Source: Hydrogenophaga pseudoflava (GTDB lineage Bacteria; Pseudomonadota; Gammaproteobacteria; Burkholderiales; Burkholderiaceae_C). From it: 64,000 nt of DNA. This document shows, piece after piece, positions 52,695-61,553 of this stretch. The translations under genes were made by a program, and so were the position numbers. The stretch lies in the NCBI RefSeq assembly GCF_031020795.1, contig NZ_JAVHJP010000005.1, positions 316,834-380,833 of the forward strand, read 5' to 3'. Positions within the stretch are counted from its first letter, which is position 1. Every line of letters begins with the position of its first letter. The notes below the pieces were generated by a model, which saw only the letters and a list, made by a program, of their open reading frames with translations, did not search any database and was not told the DNA's origin.

Positions 52695-53407
52695 GCGGCA
52701 CTCCTGAACTGGGCGATGTCGATGCGGCGGGTGGCCACGGCGGCCCCCACCTCGGGGTCGTGGAAGATGCCCATCAGCGCGGCGCCACGCGCCACCGCCT
52801 CGTGGATGAGTTCGATCACGGTGCGGGTGTTGGCCTGGTCCAGCGAGGCCGTGGGTTCGTCCAGCAGCAGCAGCTGGCGCGGCTGGATCAGGCTGCGCGC
52901 GATGTTGATGCGCTGCTGCTCGCCGCCCGAGAAGGTGGCGGGCGGCAGCGGCCACAGGCGCTCGGGGATGCGCAGCCGCGTCAGCCAGGCGCCGGCTTCC
53001 TGCCGCGCGGCCTCGACCCGCTCGGGCGACGGCGTGCCCTCGCCCAGCAGCGGCTCGGCCACCACGTCCAGCGCGCTCACGCGCGGGATCACGCGCAGGA
53101 ACTGGCTGACGTAGCCCACGCGGTCGCGCCGCATGGCCACCAGCTCGCGCGGGGTCGCCTGGGTGATGTCCAGCGTGCGGCCGTCGTCCTGGCGCAGGGT
53201 GATGGTGCCGCTGCTGGCGCGGTAGTTGGCGTAGACCAGCTTGAGCAGCGTGCTCTTGCCCATGCCCGAGGGGCCGTCGAGCACCAGGCATTCGCCCGCG
53301 TGCAGGTCCAGGTCCACCTGGTCGAGCACGCGCAGCTGCGCGGCGTTCTGGTGGTGCAGGGTGAAGCGCTTGGAAACGCCTTGCAGGGTCAGGAGGGGTG
53401 GGGTCAT
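52691..53407 (-). CDS. phnL: C-P lyase subunit PhnL (ABC-type ATPase)
   Basis: The protein has 238 residues with Walker A GPSGMGKST, signature FSGGEQQRINIARSL and Walker B LLLLDEPTASLD. PhnL associates with the C-P lyase core and is needed for phosphonate breakdown. ATGA overlaps join it to phnK and phnM. The start at 53407 matches the usual MTPPLLTLQGVSK beginning. Confidence 0.93.
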   Translation of the reverse strand: MTPPLLTLQGVSKRFTLHHQNAAQLRVLDQVDLDLHAGECLVLDGPSGMGKSTLLKLVYANYRASSGTITLRQDDGRTLDITQATPRELVAMRRDRVGYVSQFLRVIPRVSALDVVAEPLLGEGTPSPERVEAARQEAGAWLTRLRIPERLWPLPPATFSGGEQQRINIARSLIQPRQLLLLDEPTASLDQANTRTVIELIHEAVARGAALMGIFHDPEVGAAVATRRIDIAQFRSAA

Positions 53408-54186
53408 GGCTGGAGCACCGAGGCGACGAGCAGCTGGGTGTAGGGGTGTTGCGGGTCGTCGAGCACCTGGTCGGTCAGGCCCGACTCGACGATGCGGCCG
53501 CGCTGCATGACGACCATGCGGTGCGCCAGCAGGCGCGCCACGGCGAGGTCGTGCGTGACGATGACGACGGCCAGCTGCATCTGCTGCGTGAGCTGGCGCA
53601 GCAGGTCGAGCAGGCGGGCCTGCACCGACACGTCCAGGCCCGAGGTGGGTTCGTCCATGAAGACCAGGCGCGGCTGCGTGACCAGGTTGCGCGCGATCTG
53701 CAGGCGCTGGCGCATGCCGCCGGAGAAGGTGCGCGGCGCGTCGTCGATGCGGATCGGGTCGATTTCCACGCGCCGCAGCCATTCTTCGGCCTGCGTGCGC
53801 AGGTCGCCGTAGTGGCGCTGCCCCAGGCCCATCAGGCGTTCGCAGACATTGGCGCCGGCCGAGACGTCCATGCGCAGCCCGTCGGCCGCGTGCTGGTGCA
53901 CGAAACCCCAGTCGGTGCGGGCCAGCAGGCGCTGCTGGGCCTGGCTCATGGCGTGCACGTCCTGCAGCGCGCCGTCGCGGCCCTGGAACAGGATCTCGCC
54001 GCTGTCCGGGCGCAGGCGTGCGGCCAGCGTGTTGAGCAGGGTGGTCTTGCCCGAGCCGGACTCGCCGACGATGGCCAGCACCTCGCCGGGCCAGAGTTCG
54101 AACGAGGCCTCTTGCAGGGCGATCTGCGGGCCGTAGCGTTTGCCGACGCCGGCGGCGCGCAGCAGGGGGGTGTGTGACAGGGTCAT
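53404..54186 (-). CDS. phnK: C-P lyase subunit PhnK (ABC-type ATPase)
   Basis: The protein has 260 residues with Walker A GESGSGKTT, signature FSGGMRQRLQIARNL, Walker B LVFMDEPTSGLD and VTHDLAVA. GKRYGPQIALQEASFELWPGEVL and WGFVHQHAADGLRM are PhnK-like. PhnK docks on the PhnGHIJ core. It overlaps the GNAT gene upstream by four bases. Confidence 0.93.
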   Translation of the reverse strand: MTLSHTPLLRAAGVGKRYGPQIALQEASFELWPGEVLAIVGESGSGKTTLLNTLAARLRPDSGEILFQGRDGALQDVHAMSQAQQRLLARTDWGFVHQHAADGLRMDVSAGANVCERLMGLGQRHYGDLRTQAEEWLRRVEIDPIRIDDAPRTFSGGMRQRLQIARNLVTQPRLVFMDEPTSGLDVSVQARLLDLLRQLTQQMQLAVVIVTHDLAVARLLAHRMVVMQRGRIVESGLTDQVLDDPQHPYTQLLVASVLQP

Positions 54187-54635
54187 GGGGTGATCACGAA
54201 GCTGATGCCATGGCGCTGGAAGCCCAGCGATTCGTAGAAGGCGTGGGCACGCTCGCGCTTCTGGTTGGACGAGAGGGCGAGCTTGTAGGCGCCGGCCTCG
54301 CGCGCCAGCGCGCGGGCGTGTTCCATCATCCGGCGGCCGATGCCCAGGCTGCGGCAGGTCTGGTCCACCACCACGTCCTCGACGATGGCCGAGGGTGTGC
54401 CACGGTGGGCCAGGTTGTGCATCACCAGCAGGGCGTAGCTGCCGACCACGCGGCCGGCGGCGTCGCAGGCGACGAACAGGCGGTAGCTCGGGTAACGCGC
54501 GAACTGGGCGAAGGCCTCGCGCGCCTGTTCGGGGCTGAGCACGTCGCCGTCGTCCAGGCCCGGCTGGGCGTAGAGCGCCAGCACGGCCTGAAGGTCGTCG
54601 GCCGTGGCTTCGCGCAGGTGAATGCCGTCAGCCAC
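54183..54635 (-). CDS. GNAT N-acetyltransferase in the phn operon (PhnO-like role)
   Basis: The protein has 150 residues of the GNAT fold with the acetyl-CoA loop RSLGIGRRMMEHA. AIVEDVVVDQTCRSLGIG and SSNQKRERAHAFYESLGFQRHG are typical. PhnO acetylates aminoalkylphosphonates to aid their use or limit toxicity. This protein lies between phnJ and phnK rather than at the end of the operon, and its identity as PhnO is inferred from location. Confidence 0.8.
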   Translation of the reverse strand: MADGIHLREATADDLQAVLALYAQPGLDDGDVLSPEQAREAFAQFARYPSYRLFVACDAAGRVVGSYALLVMHNLAHRGTPSAIVEDVVVDQTCRSLGIGRRMMEHARALAREAGAYKLALSSNQKRERAHAFYESLGFQRHGISFVITP

Positions 54636-55536
54636 GGGCCTGCTCCGGCGTCTCGGCTTGTACCGCCTGCCGCTCCTGGCAGTGGTCGGAGTCGGAGCAG
54701 ACGTGCAGGCGCGTGCCCTGGTCGTCGGTGATGATCTCGTCGAGGAAGCTGTCGGTGGCGCCGCACAGCGCGCAGGGCACGTCCCATTTCTGCACCTCGA
54801 AGGGGTGGTCCTCGAAACCCAGGCTCTCCACCTGGGTGTACGGCGGCACGGCGTAGATGCGCTTCTCGCGCCCGGCGCCGAACAGCTGCAGCGCGGGGTT
54901 CATGTGCATCTTGGGGTTGTCGAACTTCGGGATCGGCGACGGCGCCATCAGGTAGCGGTGGTTCACCATCACGGGGTAGTCGTAGGTGGTGGCGATGTGG
55001 CCGTGGCGCGCGATGTCCTCGTAGAGCTTCACGTGCATCAGCCCGTATTCCGCCAGCGCGTGCAGCGTGCGCGTCTCGGTCTCGCGCGGCTCCAGCCGCT
55101 GCATGGGCTCGGGCACCGGCACCTGGTAGACGATCACCTGGCCCTCGCGCAGCGGCGTCTCGGGGATGCGGTGGCGCGTCTGGATGATGTCGGCCTCGGT
55201 GGTGCGCGTGGTCACGTCGACGCCGGTGGTGCGCTGGAAGAAGCGGCGGATGTTGACCGCGTTCACCGTGTCGTCCGAGCCCTGGTCGATCACCTTGAGC
55301 GTGTCGTCCGGCCCGATCACCGCAGCGGTCACCTGGATGCCGCCCGTGCCCCAGCCGTAGGGCAGCGGCATCTCGCGCGAGCCGAAAGGCACCTGGTAAC
55401 CGGGGATGGCGACCGCCTTGAGGATGGCGCGGCGGATCATGCGCTTGGTGCGCTCGTCGAGGTACGCGAAGTTCACACCGGGTTCGGTGGCCGGCGCGGC
55501 GGGATGCAGCAATTCAGGGTTCATGGGCGCGTTCAT
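54628..55536 (-). CDS. phnJ: C-P lyase radical-SAM subunit
   Basis: The protein has 302 residues. The four Fe-S/catalytic cysteines are C255-x2-C258-x21-C280-x5-C286, the expected PhnJ spacing. VNFAYLDERTKRMIRRAILKA, PYGWGTGGIQVTAA and YPVMVNHRYLMAPSPIPKFDNP are PhnJ blocks. PhnJ cleaves the C-P bond of ribose 1-phosphonate 5-phosphate with a radical mechanism. ATGA overlap with phnI. Confidence 0.95.
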   Translation of the reverse strand: MNAPMNPELLHPAAPATEPGVNFAYLDERTKRMIRRAILKAVAIPGYQVPFGSREMPLPYGWGTGGIQVTAAVIGPDDTLKVIDQGSDDTVNAVNIRRFFQRTTGVDVTTRTTEADIIQTRHRIPETPLREGQVIVYQVPVPEPMQRLEPRETETRTLHALAEYGLMHVKLYEDIARHGHIATTYDYPVMVNHRYLMAPSPIPKFDNPKMHMNPALQLFGAGREKRIYAVPPYTQVESLGFEDHPFEVQKWDVPCALCGATDSFLDEIITDDQGTRLHVCSDSDHCQERQAVQAETPEQARG

Positions 55537-56630
55537 GCGGGCTCCTGGTCCGGGGTGGCGCGGCGGGCGGCTTCGGCGCGCATGCGGCGCACCAGCTCCA
55601 GTTCGGACTGGAAGTCCACGTAGTGCGGCAGCTTCAGGTGCTGCACAAAGCCCGAGGCTTCCAGGCTGTCGCTGTGCGAGAGCACGAACTCCTGTTCCTG
55701 TGCGGGGGCTTCGACCGTCTCGCCCAGCTCGGGGGCGCGCAACGCGCGGTCCACCAGGCTCATGGCCATGGCCTTGCGTTCGCTGTGGCCGAAAGCCAGG
55801 CCGTAGCCGCGCGTGAACTTCGGGGGTTCGGTCTTGCTGCCAGCGAACTGGTTGACCATCTCGCACTCGGTGATCTCGATCTCGCCGATGGACAGCGGGA
55901 AATCCAGCTCTTCGGGTTCAAGCACCACCTCGACCTGGCCCAGCCGCACCTCGCCCACGAAGGGGTGGGTGTGCGAATAGCCGCGCTGGGTGGAATACGC
56001 CATCGCCAGCAGGAAGCCTTCGTCGCCGCGCGCCAGGTTCTGCAGACGGGTGGCGCGGCCGGCCGGAAAGCGCAGCGGTTCGCGCGTGAGGTCCACCGGC
56101 TCGGGGTCGTCCTCCGGCACCGGGTGGGTCTCGATCAGGCCTTCCTGGTTCAGCAGGTCGACCACGCGTGGGGCTGGAGTGGGCACGGTGGCGGTTGTCG
56201 TTTTCACACCTGGCGCCGACGCGTCGGCCAGCAGCGTGAAGTCCAGCAGGCGCTGGGTGTAGTCGTAGGTGGGGCCGAGGATCTGCCCGCCGGGCAGGTC
56301 CTTGAAGGTGGCCGAGATCCGGCGGTCCGGGCGCATCTGCGCGGTGTCCAGCGCCCGCGTGGTGCCCAGGCGCGGCAGCGTGGCGCGGTAGGCGCGCAGC
56401 AGGAAGATCGCCTCGACCAGATCGCCTGCCGCCTGCTTGATCGCCAGCGCCGCGAGTTCGGGGTCGTAGACCGAGCCTTCGGTCATCACGCGGTCCACCG
56501 CGAGCTTCATCTGCTGGCGGATCTGGTCGACGCTGAGCTCGGGCTGCCGCGGGTCGCCGCGGCGCTGTTCGGCCAGCAGGCGGTAGCTGTGGAGGATGGC
56601 GGTCTCTCCGCCCTTGACGGCCACGTACAT
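55533..56630 (-). CDS. phnI: C-P lyase core subunit PhnI
   Basis: The protein has 365 residues. MYVAVKGGETAILHSYRLL, QQMKLAVDRVMTEGSVYDPE, FKDLPGGQILGPTYDYTQRL and LPHYVDFQSELELVRRMR are PhnI signatures. It transfers the phosphonate to the ribose of ATP, with displacement of adenine. It starts three bases after the phnH stop and overlaps phnJ by four. Confidence 0.95.
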   Translation of the reverse strand: MYVAVKGGETAILHSYRLLAEQRRGDPRQPELSVDQIRQQMKLAVDRVMTEGSVYDPELAALAIKQAAGDLVEAIFLLRAYRATLPRLGTTRALDTAQMRPDRRISATFKDLPGGQILGPTYDYTQRLLDFTLLADASAPGVKTTTATVPTPAPRVVDLLNQEGLIETHPVPEDDPEPVDLTREPLRFPAGRATRLQNLARGDEGFLLAMAYSTQRGYSHTHPFVGEVRLGQVEVVLEPEELDFPLSIGEIEITECEMVNQFAGSKTEPPKFTRGYGLAFGHSERKAMAMSLVDRALRAPELGETVEAPAQEQEFVLSHSDSLEASGFVQHLKLPHYVDFQSELELVRRMRAEAARRATPDQEPA

Positions 56631-56632
56631 GG

Positions 56633-57262
56633 TCAGGCCTCCACGGTCGTTTGGGCAGCGCGCACGCACGTGCTGCGGGGCAGGCCTGCGATGTGGCCGG
56701 GCGTGGCCAGGAACAGGTCCACGCCGCGCGGGAAGCGGCGGTGGTTGGCGTCCCACTGGTCCACAAAGTCGTCGGGCAGGCCGGTGGCGCACAAGGTCTG
56801 TTCGCTCGCGATGCCGGGGCCGGTGAGCACGAAGGCATCGGCCCCGGCACCGGCCAGCGCCGCCACCTCGATCACGCAGGTGGCCGACTGGTCGGGGTAC
56901 TCGTCGGTGCCGGCGTCCAGCGAGGCCAGCGCCGGCAGGGTGTCGCCTTCGGCCACCCAGAGGAAGCGCGCGTCGGCGGGCGCGGCGGCCCAGCGGCAGC
57001 CGGTGTGGAAGCGCAGCCAGGGCGCAGCGTCGCTGGAGGCCAGCTTGGGCGAGAGCCACACCGCGCAGTCGCTGTCCACCAGCGACTGCAGCAGCTGGGC
57101 CGCGGCGCCGTGACCGTGGCGCGGCAACGCGGACACGTCGGGCATCCCGATCACACGGCCCGGGTGCGACAGCGCCGAGAGCGCCGTGCGGAACACCGCC
57201 TGGCTGCCCAGCGCGGCATCGTGGAAACCGGGGCGCACCTGTTGCAGGTCTTCGGCCTTCAT
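56633..57262 (-). CDS. phnH: C-P lyase core subunit PhnH
   Basis: The protein has 209 residues. GFHDAALGSQAVFRTALSALSHPG and VDLFLATPGHIAGLPRST are typical of PhnH, a PLP-transferase-like fold without catalytic residues. It is part of the PhnGHIJ complex. ATG at 57262 overlaps phnG by four bases. Confidence 0.94.
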   Translation of the reverse strand: MKAEDLQQVRPGFHDAALGSQAVFRTALSALSHPGRVIGMPDVSALPRHGHGAAAQLLQSLVDSDCAVWLSPKLASSDAAPWLRFHTGCRWAAAPADARFLWVAEGDTLPALASLDAGTDEYPDQSATCVIEVAALAGAGADAFVLTGPGIASEQTLCATGLPDDFVDQWDANHRRFPRGVDLFLATPGHIAGLPRSTCVRAAQTTVEA

Positions 57263-57759
57263 GCCTCGTCTCCTTCGTCGGCCGCACCGGACTCGCGCGC
57301 CACGGTGAAAAAGTCCACCTTGGTCGATTGCGCGCGCGCGGCCCGGCGGGCCTGCTGCGCCGCCAGGTGCTGGCGCACCGGGTGCAGCAGGGCGCTGTCC
57401 AGCGTCTCGTGCTGCGCCGGGTCCTGCAGCAGCGCATCGGCCACGGCCGCCAGCTGGGCCTGCCGGTGGTTGCGCCCCATCACATAGGCCACGCCCACGG
57501 CGCTGTCCTCGCCACCCACGCGCAGCGCGCAGCGTGTGACCGTCATTTCGCCCAGGTTGAAACGTTCGCCGGTGCCACCGGCGCGGCCCTGCACCATGTA
57601 CAGGCCGGTTTCGGGTTTGCGCAGCCACTGCAGCGGCGCCCCAGCCTGTTTCGACAGCGCCTGCTCCAGCAGCGGCAGGGGCGCGCGGCACAGCAGGGCC
57701 ATCCAGTCGGGGCGCGGTGTGGGCCGGTTCGGCCCGGTGTTGTCAAACGCGTGAAACAT
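57259..57759 (-). CDS. phnG: C-P lyase core subunit PhnG
   Basis: The protein has 166 residues. RPDWMALLCRAPLPLLEQAL, FNLGEMTVTRCALRVGG and YVMGRNHRQAQLAAVADAL are PhnG-like. It is the first gene of the phnGHIJ-GNAT-KLM operon, transcribed away from phnF across a 75-base region that holds the operator. Confidence 0.94.
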   Translation of the reverse strand: MFHAFDNTGPNRPTPRPDWMALLCRAPLPLLEQALSKQAGAPLQWLRKPETGLYMVQGRAGGTGERFNLGEMTVTRCALRVGGEDSAVGVAYVMGRNHRQAQLAAVADALLQDPAQHETLDSALLHPVRQHLAAQQARRAARAQSTKVDFFTVARESGAADEGDEA

Positions 57760-57780
57760 CGTGGTGGTAGTCTGAAATCT

Positions 57781-57799
57781 GTGTAGACAACTTGTTGTC
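57781..57799. promoter_or_regulatory. candidate PhnF operator between phnG and phnF
   Basis: GTGTAGAC (57781-57788) fits the HutC-subfamily pattern GT-x-TA-x-AC exactly. It overlaps a perfect palindrome, GACAACTTGTTGTC (57786-57799). The position between the divergent genes suits autoregulation of phnF and repression of phnG-M. Confidence 0.58.
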
Positions 57800-57833
57800 G
57801 ATGCCCAGCTTAGGTTTCACCTGTGTCCCTTTC

Positions 57834-58592
57834 ATGACAAGAAACGCCGCCTCTTTCGCCCTGCTCCTGCCGGAGCCCGATCACAGCTTCTGGGCCCGCA
57901 TCGCCCACGAACTGGCCGACGCCATCGGTCGCGGTATCTACGCGCCTGGCGAGCGCCTGCCCTCGGAGCACCTGCTGGCCGAGCAGTACGGCGTGAACCG
58001 CCACACCATCCGCCGTTCGCTGGCCAGCCTGGGCCAGATCGGCCTGGTGCGCTCCACGCAGGGCAGTGGCACCTACGTCGAGGACTTCGCGGTCGACCTG
58101 GTGCTGGGCCGCCGCACACGCCACCGCCAGAGCCTGGCGCAGGCCGGTCTGCCCGGCGGCATGCAGGTGCTGGCCTCGCGCAGCCTGCGCGCGAACGCCG
58201 ATGTGGCGAAGGCGCTGGAGCTGCGCACCGGCAGCACGGTGCTGCACCTGCAGGTGATCGGCGACGGCGGTGGCCAGCCGCTGCACGTCAGCGACCGCTT
58301 CTTCCCCTGCCCGCGTTTTGCGGGACTGGACGATCTGGTTCGCCAGAGCGGCTCGATCACGCAGGCCTTCGCCGCCTGTGGCGTGGCCGACTACACACGG
58401 CGCCAGAGCCGCATCTCGGCGCGCCTGCCGGTGTCAGAGATCGCCGCCCACCTCAGGCAGCCCGCGGCCCATCCGGCGCTCTACGTCAGCAGTGTCAATG
58501 TCGACACCGACGGCGTGCCGATCGAGTACGCCTGCACCTGGTTCGCGGGCGACCGCGTCACCCTCACCGTGGACCACGACCATGTCGCATGA
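57834..58592 (+). CDS. phnF: phosphonate metabolism regulator PhnF (GntR/HutC family)
   Basis: The protein has 252 residues. An N-terminal GntR helix-turn-helix (IAHELADAIGRGIYAPGERLPSEHLLAEQYGVNRHTIRRSL, given by its core LPSEHLLAEQYGVNRHTIRR at about 46-65) is followed by a UTRA ligand domain (about 95-245). The start at MTRNAAS was chosen; ATG 57801 and TTG 57792 are alternatives that lie in or next to the operator. It should repress the phn genes until phosphonate or low phosphate is sensed. Confidence 0.88.
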   Translation: MTRNAASFALLLPEPDHSFWARIAHELADAIGRGIYAPGERLPSEHLLAEQYGVNRHTIRRSLASLGQIGLVRSTQGSGTYVEDFAVDLVLGRRTRHRQSLAQAGLPGGMQVLASRSLRANADVAKALELRTGSTVLHLQVIGDGGGQPLHVSDRFFPCPRFAGLDDLVRQSGSITQAFAACGVADYTRRQSRISARLPVSEIAAHLRQPAAHPALYVSSVNVDTDGVPIEYACTWFAGDRVTLTVDHDHVA

Positions 58593-59295
58593 CGTACTCG
58601 CACCGCACCGTGTGGCCATCTACGCCGCGCCCCAGCCCGGCTCCGACTGGTGGGAGCGCGGCAGCGAGTGGCTGGGTCGCTGCGCGTCCCGCCGCTGCGC
58701 CCTGCCGATGCCGGAAGGGGCGAGGGTCGACCCGGCCGTTCTGACCGCCGTGACCGCCGACCCGCGCCGCTATGGCTGGCACGCCACGCTCAAGGCGCCG
58801 TTCCGGCTGTCGCGCCAGTCGAACCTCTGGGCCCTGCGCGATACGGTGGCGGCCATCTGTCGCGAACACCGTCCGTTCGAGCTGGGCGATCTGCAGGTCA
58901 CCCGGCTGGGTTCGTTCCTCGCCCTGCAGCCTGAGCAGGCGCCGGCGGCGCTGGGCGCGCTGGCCGACGACTGTGTGCGCCGCCTGCAGCCGCTGGCCGC
59001 GCCCCTGAACGAGGCCGAGCTGGCGCGCCGCCGCCGTGCGCCGCTCACGCCCGAGGAAGACGCGCTGATGCAGGCCTGGGGCTACCCCTGGGTGTTCGAC
59101 AGGTTCCGTTTCCACTTCTCGCTCACCGGTCCGCTGGCCGGCGTGCCGGACGATGTGGTGGGTGGCCTGTGGGTGGCCGCCACGCGGCAGTTCGGCGCCC
59201 TGCCGCCGATGCGGCTGGACCGCCTCTCGATCTTCATCGAACCGTCGCCGGGCGCCGACTTCGTGCTGCTCGAACAGCTGGAGCTGGGCGCATGA
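58582..59295 (+). CDS. DUF1045 2H-phosphoesterase-like protein (possible PhnP substitute)
   Basis: The protein has 237 residues. Two H-x-T/S motifs, H67-A-T69 (YGWHATLKAPFRL) and H178-F-S180 (FRFHFSLTGPL), are the active-site signature of the 2H phosphoesterase superfamily, whose members open cyclic phosphates. It overlaps phnF and precedes phnN. The MBL phosphodiesterase PhnP, which opens ribose 1,2-cyclic phosphate in the C-P lyase pathway, is missing from the window. This protein could fill that role. The family is annotated only as phosphonate-associated. Confidence 0.82.
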   Translation: MSHDVLAPHRVAIYAAPQPGSDWWERGSEWLGRCASRRCALPMPEGARVDPAVLTAVTADPRRYGWHATLKAPFRLSRQSNLWALRDTVAAICREHRPFELGDLQVTRLGSFLALQPEQAPAALGALADDCVRRLQPLAAPLNEAELARRRRAPLTPEEDALMQAWGYPWVFDRFRFHFSLTGPLAGVPDDVVGGLWVAATRQFGALPPMRLDRLSIFIEPSPGADFVLLEQLELGA

Positions 59296-59867
59296 CACAC
59301 CGTCTGGTCTATGTGGTCGGCCCCTCGGGCGCCGGCAAGGACAGCGTGCTGCACCACCTGCGCGAGGCCTGGACCGGCATGCCGCCCGCGCACTGGGCGC
59401 GCCGCACCATCACGCGCGTGGCGCAGGCCGGGGGCGAGGCCAACGAGTGGGTGGACCGCCCGGCGTTCGAACGCCTGCAGCAGGCGGGCGCGTTCGCGAT
59501 GCACTGGCAGGCCAACGGCCATGCCTACGGCGTGCGCCGTCCGGAGCTGGCGCCGCTGGCCAGCGGCCATTGCGTGTTCGTCAACGGGTCCCGCGCCCAC
59601 CTGCCGCAACTGCTCGCGCAGTGGCCCGAGGCCACGGTGGTGCAGATCTCGGCGCCGGCCGATGTGTTGCTGCAACGCCTGCGTGCGCGCAACCGGGAGA
59701 GCGTGCAGGCGATCTCGGACCGGCTCGCACGGGGCATTGATGTCGAACTGCCCGCGAGCGCGATCCGCATCGTCAACGACGGCCCGCTCAGCGAAGCCGT
59801 CGACATGCTGCTGGCCGCGCTGCAGTCACGACTGGGCGAGCGCACCACCCGCGCGATGGCGCGGTGA
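59292..59867 (+). CDS. phnN: ribose 1,5-bisphosphate phosphokinase
   Basis: The protein has 191 residues of the guanylate-kinase-like fold. P-loop GPSGAGKDS, RRTITR and WQANGHAYGV are PhnN features. It makes PRPP from ribose 1,5-bisphosphate, closing the C-P lyase pathway. ATGA overlap with the DUF1045 gene. Confidence 0.92.
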   Translation: MTHRLVYVVGPSGAGKDSVLHHLREAWTGMPPAHWARRTITRVAQAGGEANEWVDRPAFERLQQAGAFAMHWQANGHAYGVRRPELAPLASGHCVFVNGSRAHLPQLLAQWPEATVVQISAPADVLLQRLRARNRESVQAISDRLARGIDVELPASAIRIVNDGPLSEAVDMLLAALQSRLGERTTRAMAR

Positions 59868-59965
59868 GGCCGGCGCCGGCATAGTTCTTCAGGACTATTC
59901 AGCGCGTCACCCGGGGCGCCGAAAACCTCCCCATGAGGCGCCGGTGCGCGCGCCAGGAGTTCAGC

Positions 59966-61531
59966 ATGTGGGGTGTGTCCAGGTTCCGGATCGGTGCGCG
60001 GCTGGCGGCCGGTTTCGGGTTGATGTTGTTGCTCATCGCGGGGCTGGTGGCGTCGTCGCTGCTGTCGCTGCGGCTGATCGGTCAGGAAAACAGCCAGCTG
60101 ATCGACCACGAGATGGTGAAGGTGGCGGCGGTGTCGGTGATCGACACGGCCACGCGCGCCAATGGCCTGAACACGGCCGAACTGCTGCTGGTGGAGCCTT
60201 CGCAGATGCCGGTGGTGCAGGCGCGCATCGACGTCAACCGCAAGGCCATCGACGAGGCCCTGCTGACGCTGGACCGGCTGGTGGTGCGGCCTGAAGGCAA
60301 GGCCGCGCTGGCCGAGCTGCGCACCTCGCGCGCGGCCTATGTCGCCTCGTTCGTGAAGGTGGGTCCGCTGGTGAAGGCCGGGCGCATCGACGAGGCGCAG
60401 CAGCTCCTGAACAGCGAAACCCTGCCGGCGCTGGTGCGCCTGCAGCAACCCATCGACACCCTGCGTGCGCTGCAGGACCGGCTGGCCCATGAACGGGGCC
60501 AGGCCGTGGTCGACGCGATCGACGGTGCCCGGCTGCTGCAGATCGGCCTCGGCGCGGTGGCGCTGGTGCTGGGCCTGCTGGCCTCGGCGGTGCTGGCGCG
60601 CAGCATCGTGCAGCCGCTGCGCGAAGGCGTGGCGGTGGCCGGTCGCATCGCGGCCGGTGACCTCACGAAGGACGTGCCGGTGCAGGGCCGCGACGAGGTG
60701 GCCGAGCTGCTGCGTTCGCTGGGCACCATGCAGGACGGGCTGCGCAGCCTGGTGGGCCAGGTGCACCGCGGGGTCGACCATGTGGGCTCGGCCTCGGCGC
60801 AGATCGCCAGCGCCAACAAGGACCTGAGCGCGCGCACGGAGGCGCAGGCCAGTGCGCTGGAGCAGTCTGCCGCGTCGATGGAGCAGCTGAGCAGCGCGAT
60901 CGCCCTGAACGCCGACAGCGCGCAGGCGGCCCGCACGCTGTCCACCGACGCCTCGCGGGCGGCCGAGGCCGGTGGCGAGACGGTGGCGGCGGTGGTGCGC
61001 ACCATGCGCAGCATCGAGGACGCCTCGCGGCGCATCGCCGAAATCATCGGCGTGATCGACGGCATTGCCTTCCAGACCAACATCCTGGCGCTGAACGCGG
61101 CGGTGGAGGCGGCGCGGGCTGGCGAGCAGGGTCGCGGCTTTGCCGTGGTGGCCTCCGAGGTGCGGGCCCTGGCCAGCCGTTCGGCCGACGCGGCGCGGCA
61201 GATCAAGCAGCTGATCGAAGCCAGCGTGGACCAGGTGGGTTCGGGCACCGAACTGGCCGACCAGGCCGGCCACGCGATGACCGATGTGGTGGCGGCCATC
61301 CGCCGGGTGAACCAGCTGGTGGTGGACATCGCCGCCGCCATGCAGGAACAGAGCACCGGCGTGAGCCAGATGGGCGAGGCCATCACCCAGCTGGACCAGG
61401 CCACTCAGCAGAACGCGGCCCTGGTGGAAGAGACCGCCGCGGCCTCGCAGAGCCTGAACGACCAGGCGCGGGACCTGGTGGCCTCGGTGGCGGCGTTCCG
61501 GATCGAGCGCCGCGCGCTGCAGGCCGCCTGA
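59966..61531 (+). CDS. methyl-accepting chemotaxis protein
   Basis: The protein has 521 residues. Transmembrane segments at about 11-38 and 195-220 flank a periplasmic four-helix-bundle-like sensor (about 40-190). A HAMP linker follows, and a signalling domain has the hairpin tip [20 protein letters not shown] at about residues 363-382. The class is like Tar/Tsr of Comamonadaceae. AGGAG precedes the ATG. No ligand is evident from sequence; it follows the phn cluster by 98 bases on the same strand and is probably independent. Confidence 0.92.
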   Translation: MWGVSRFRIGARLAAGFGLMLLLIAGLVASSLLSLRLIGQENSQLIDHEMVKVAAVSVIDTATRANGLNTAELLLVEPSQMPVVQARIDVNRKAIDEALLTLDRLVVRPEGKAALAELRTSRAAYVASFVKVGPLVKAGRIDEAQQLLNSETLPALVRLQQPIDTLRALQDRLAHERGQAVVDAIDGARLLQIGLGAVALVLGLLASAVLARSIVQPLREGVAVAGRIAAGDLTKDVPVQGRDEVAELLRSLGTMQDGLRSLVGQVHRGVDHVGSASAQIASANKDLSARTEAQASALEQSAASMEQLSSAIALNADSAQAARTLSTDASRAAEAGGETVAAVVRTMRSIEDASRRIAEIIGVIDGIAFQTNILALNAAVEAARAGEQGRGFAVVASEVRALASRSADAARQIKQLIEASVDQVGSGTELADQAGHAMTDVVAAIRRVNQLVVDIAAAMQEQSTGVSQMGEAITQLDQATQQNAALVEETAAASQSLNDQARDLVASVAAFRIERRALQAA

Positions 61532-61553
61532 GGCCCGCAGCGCAGCGGATGGA

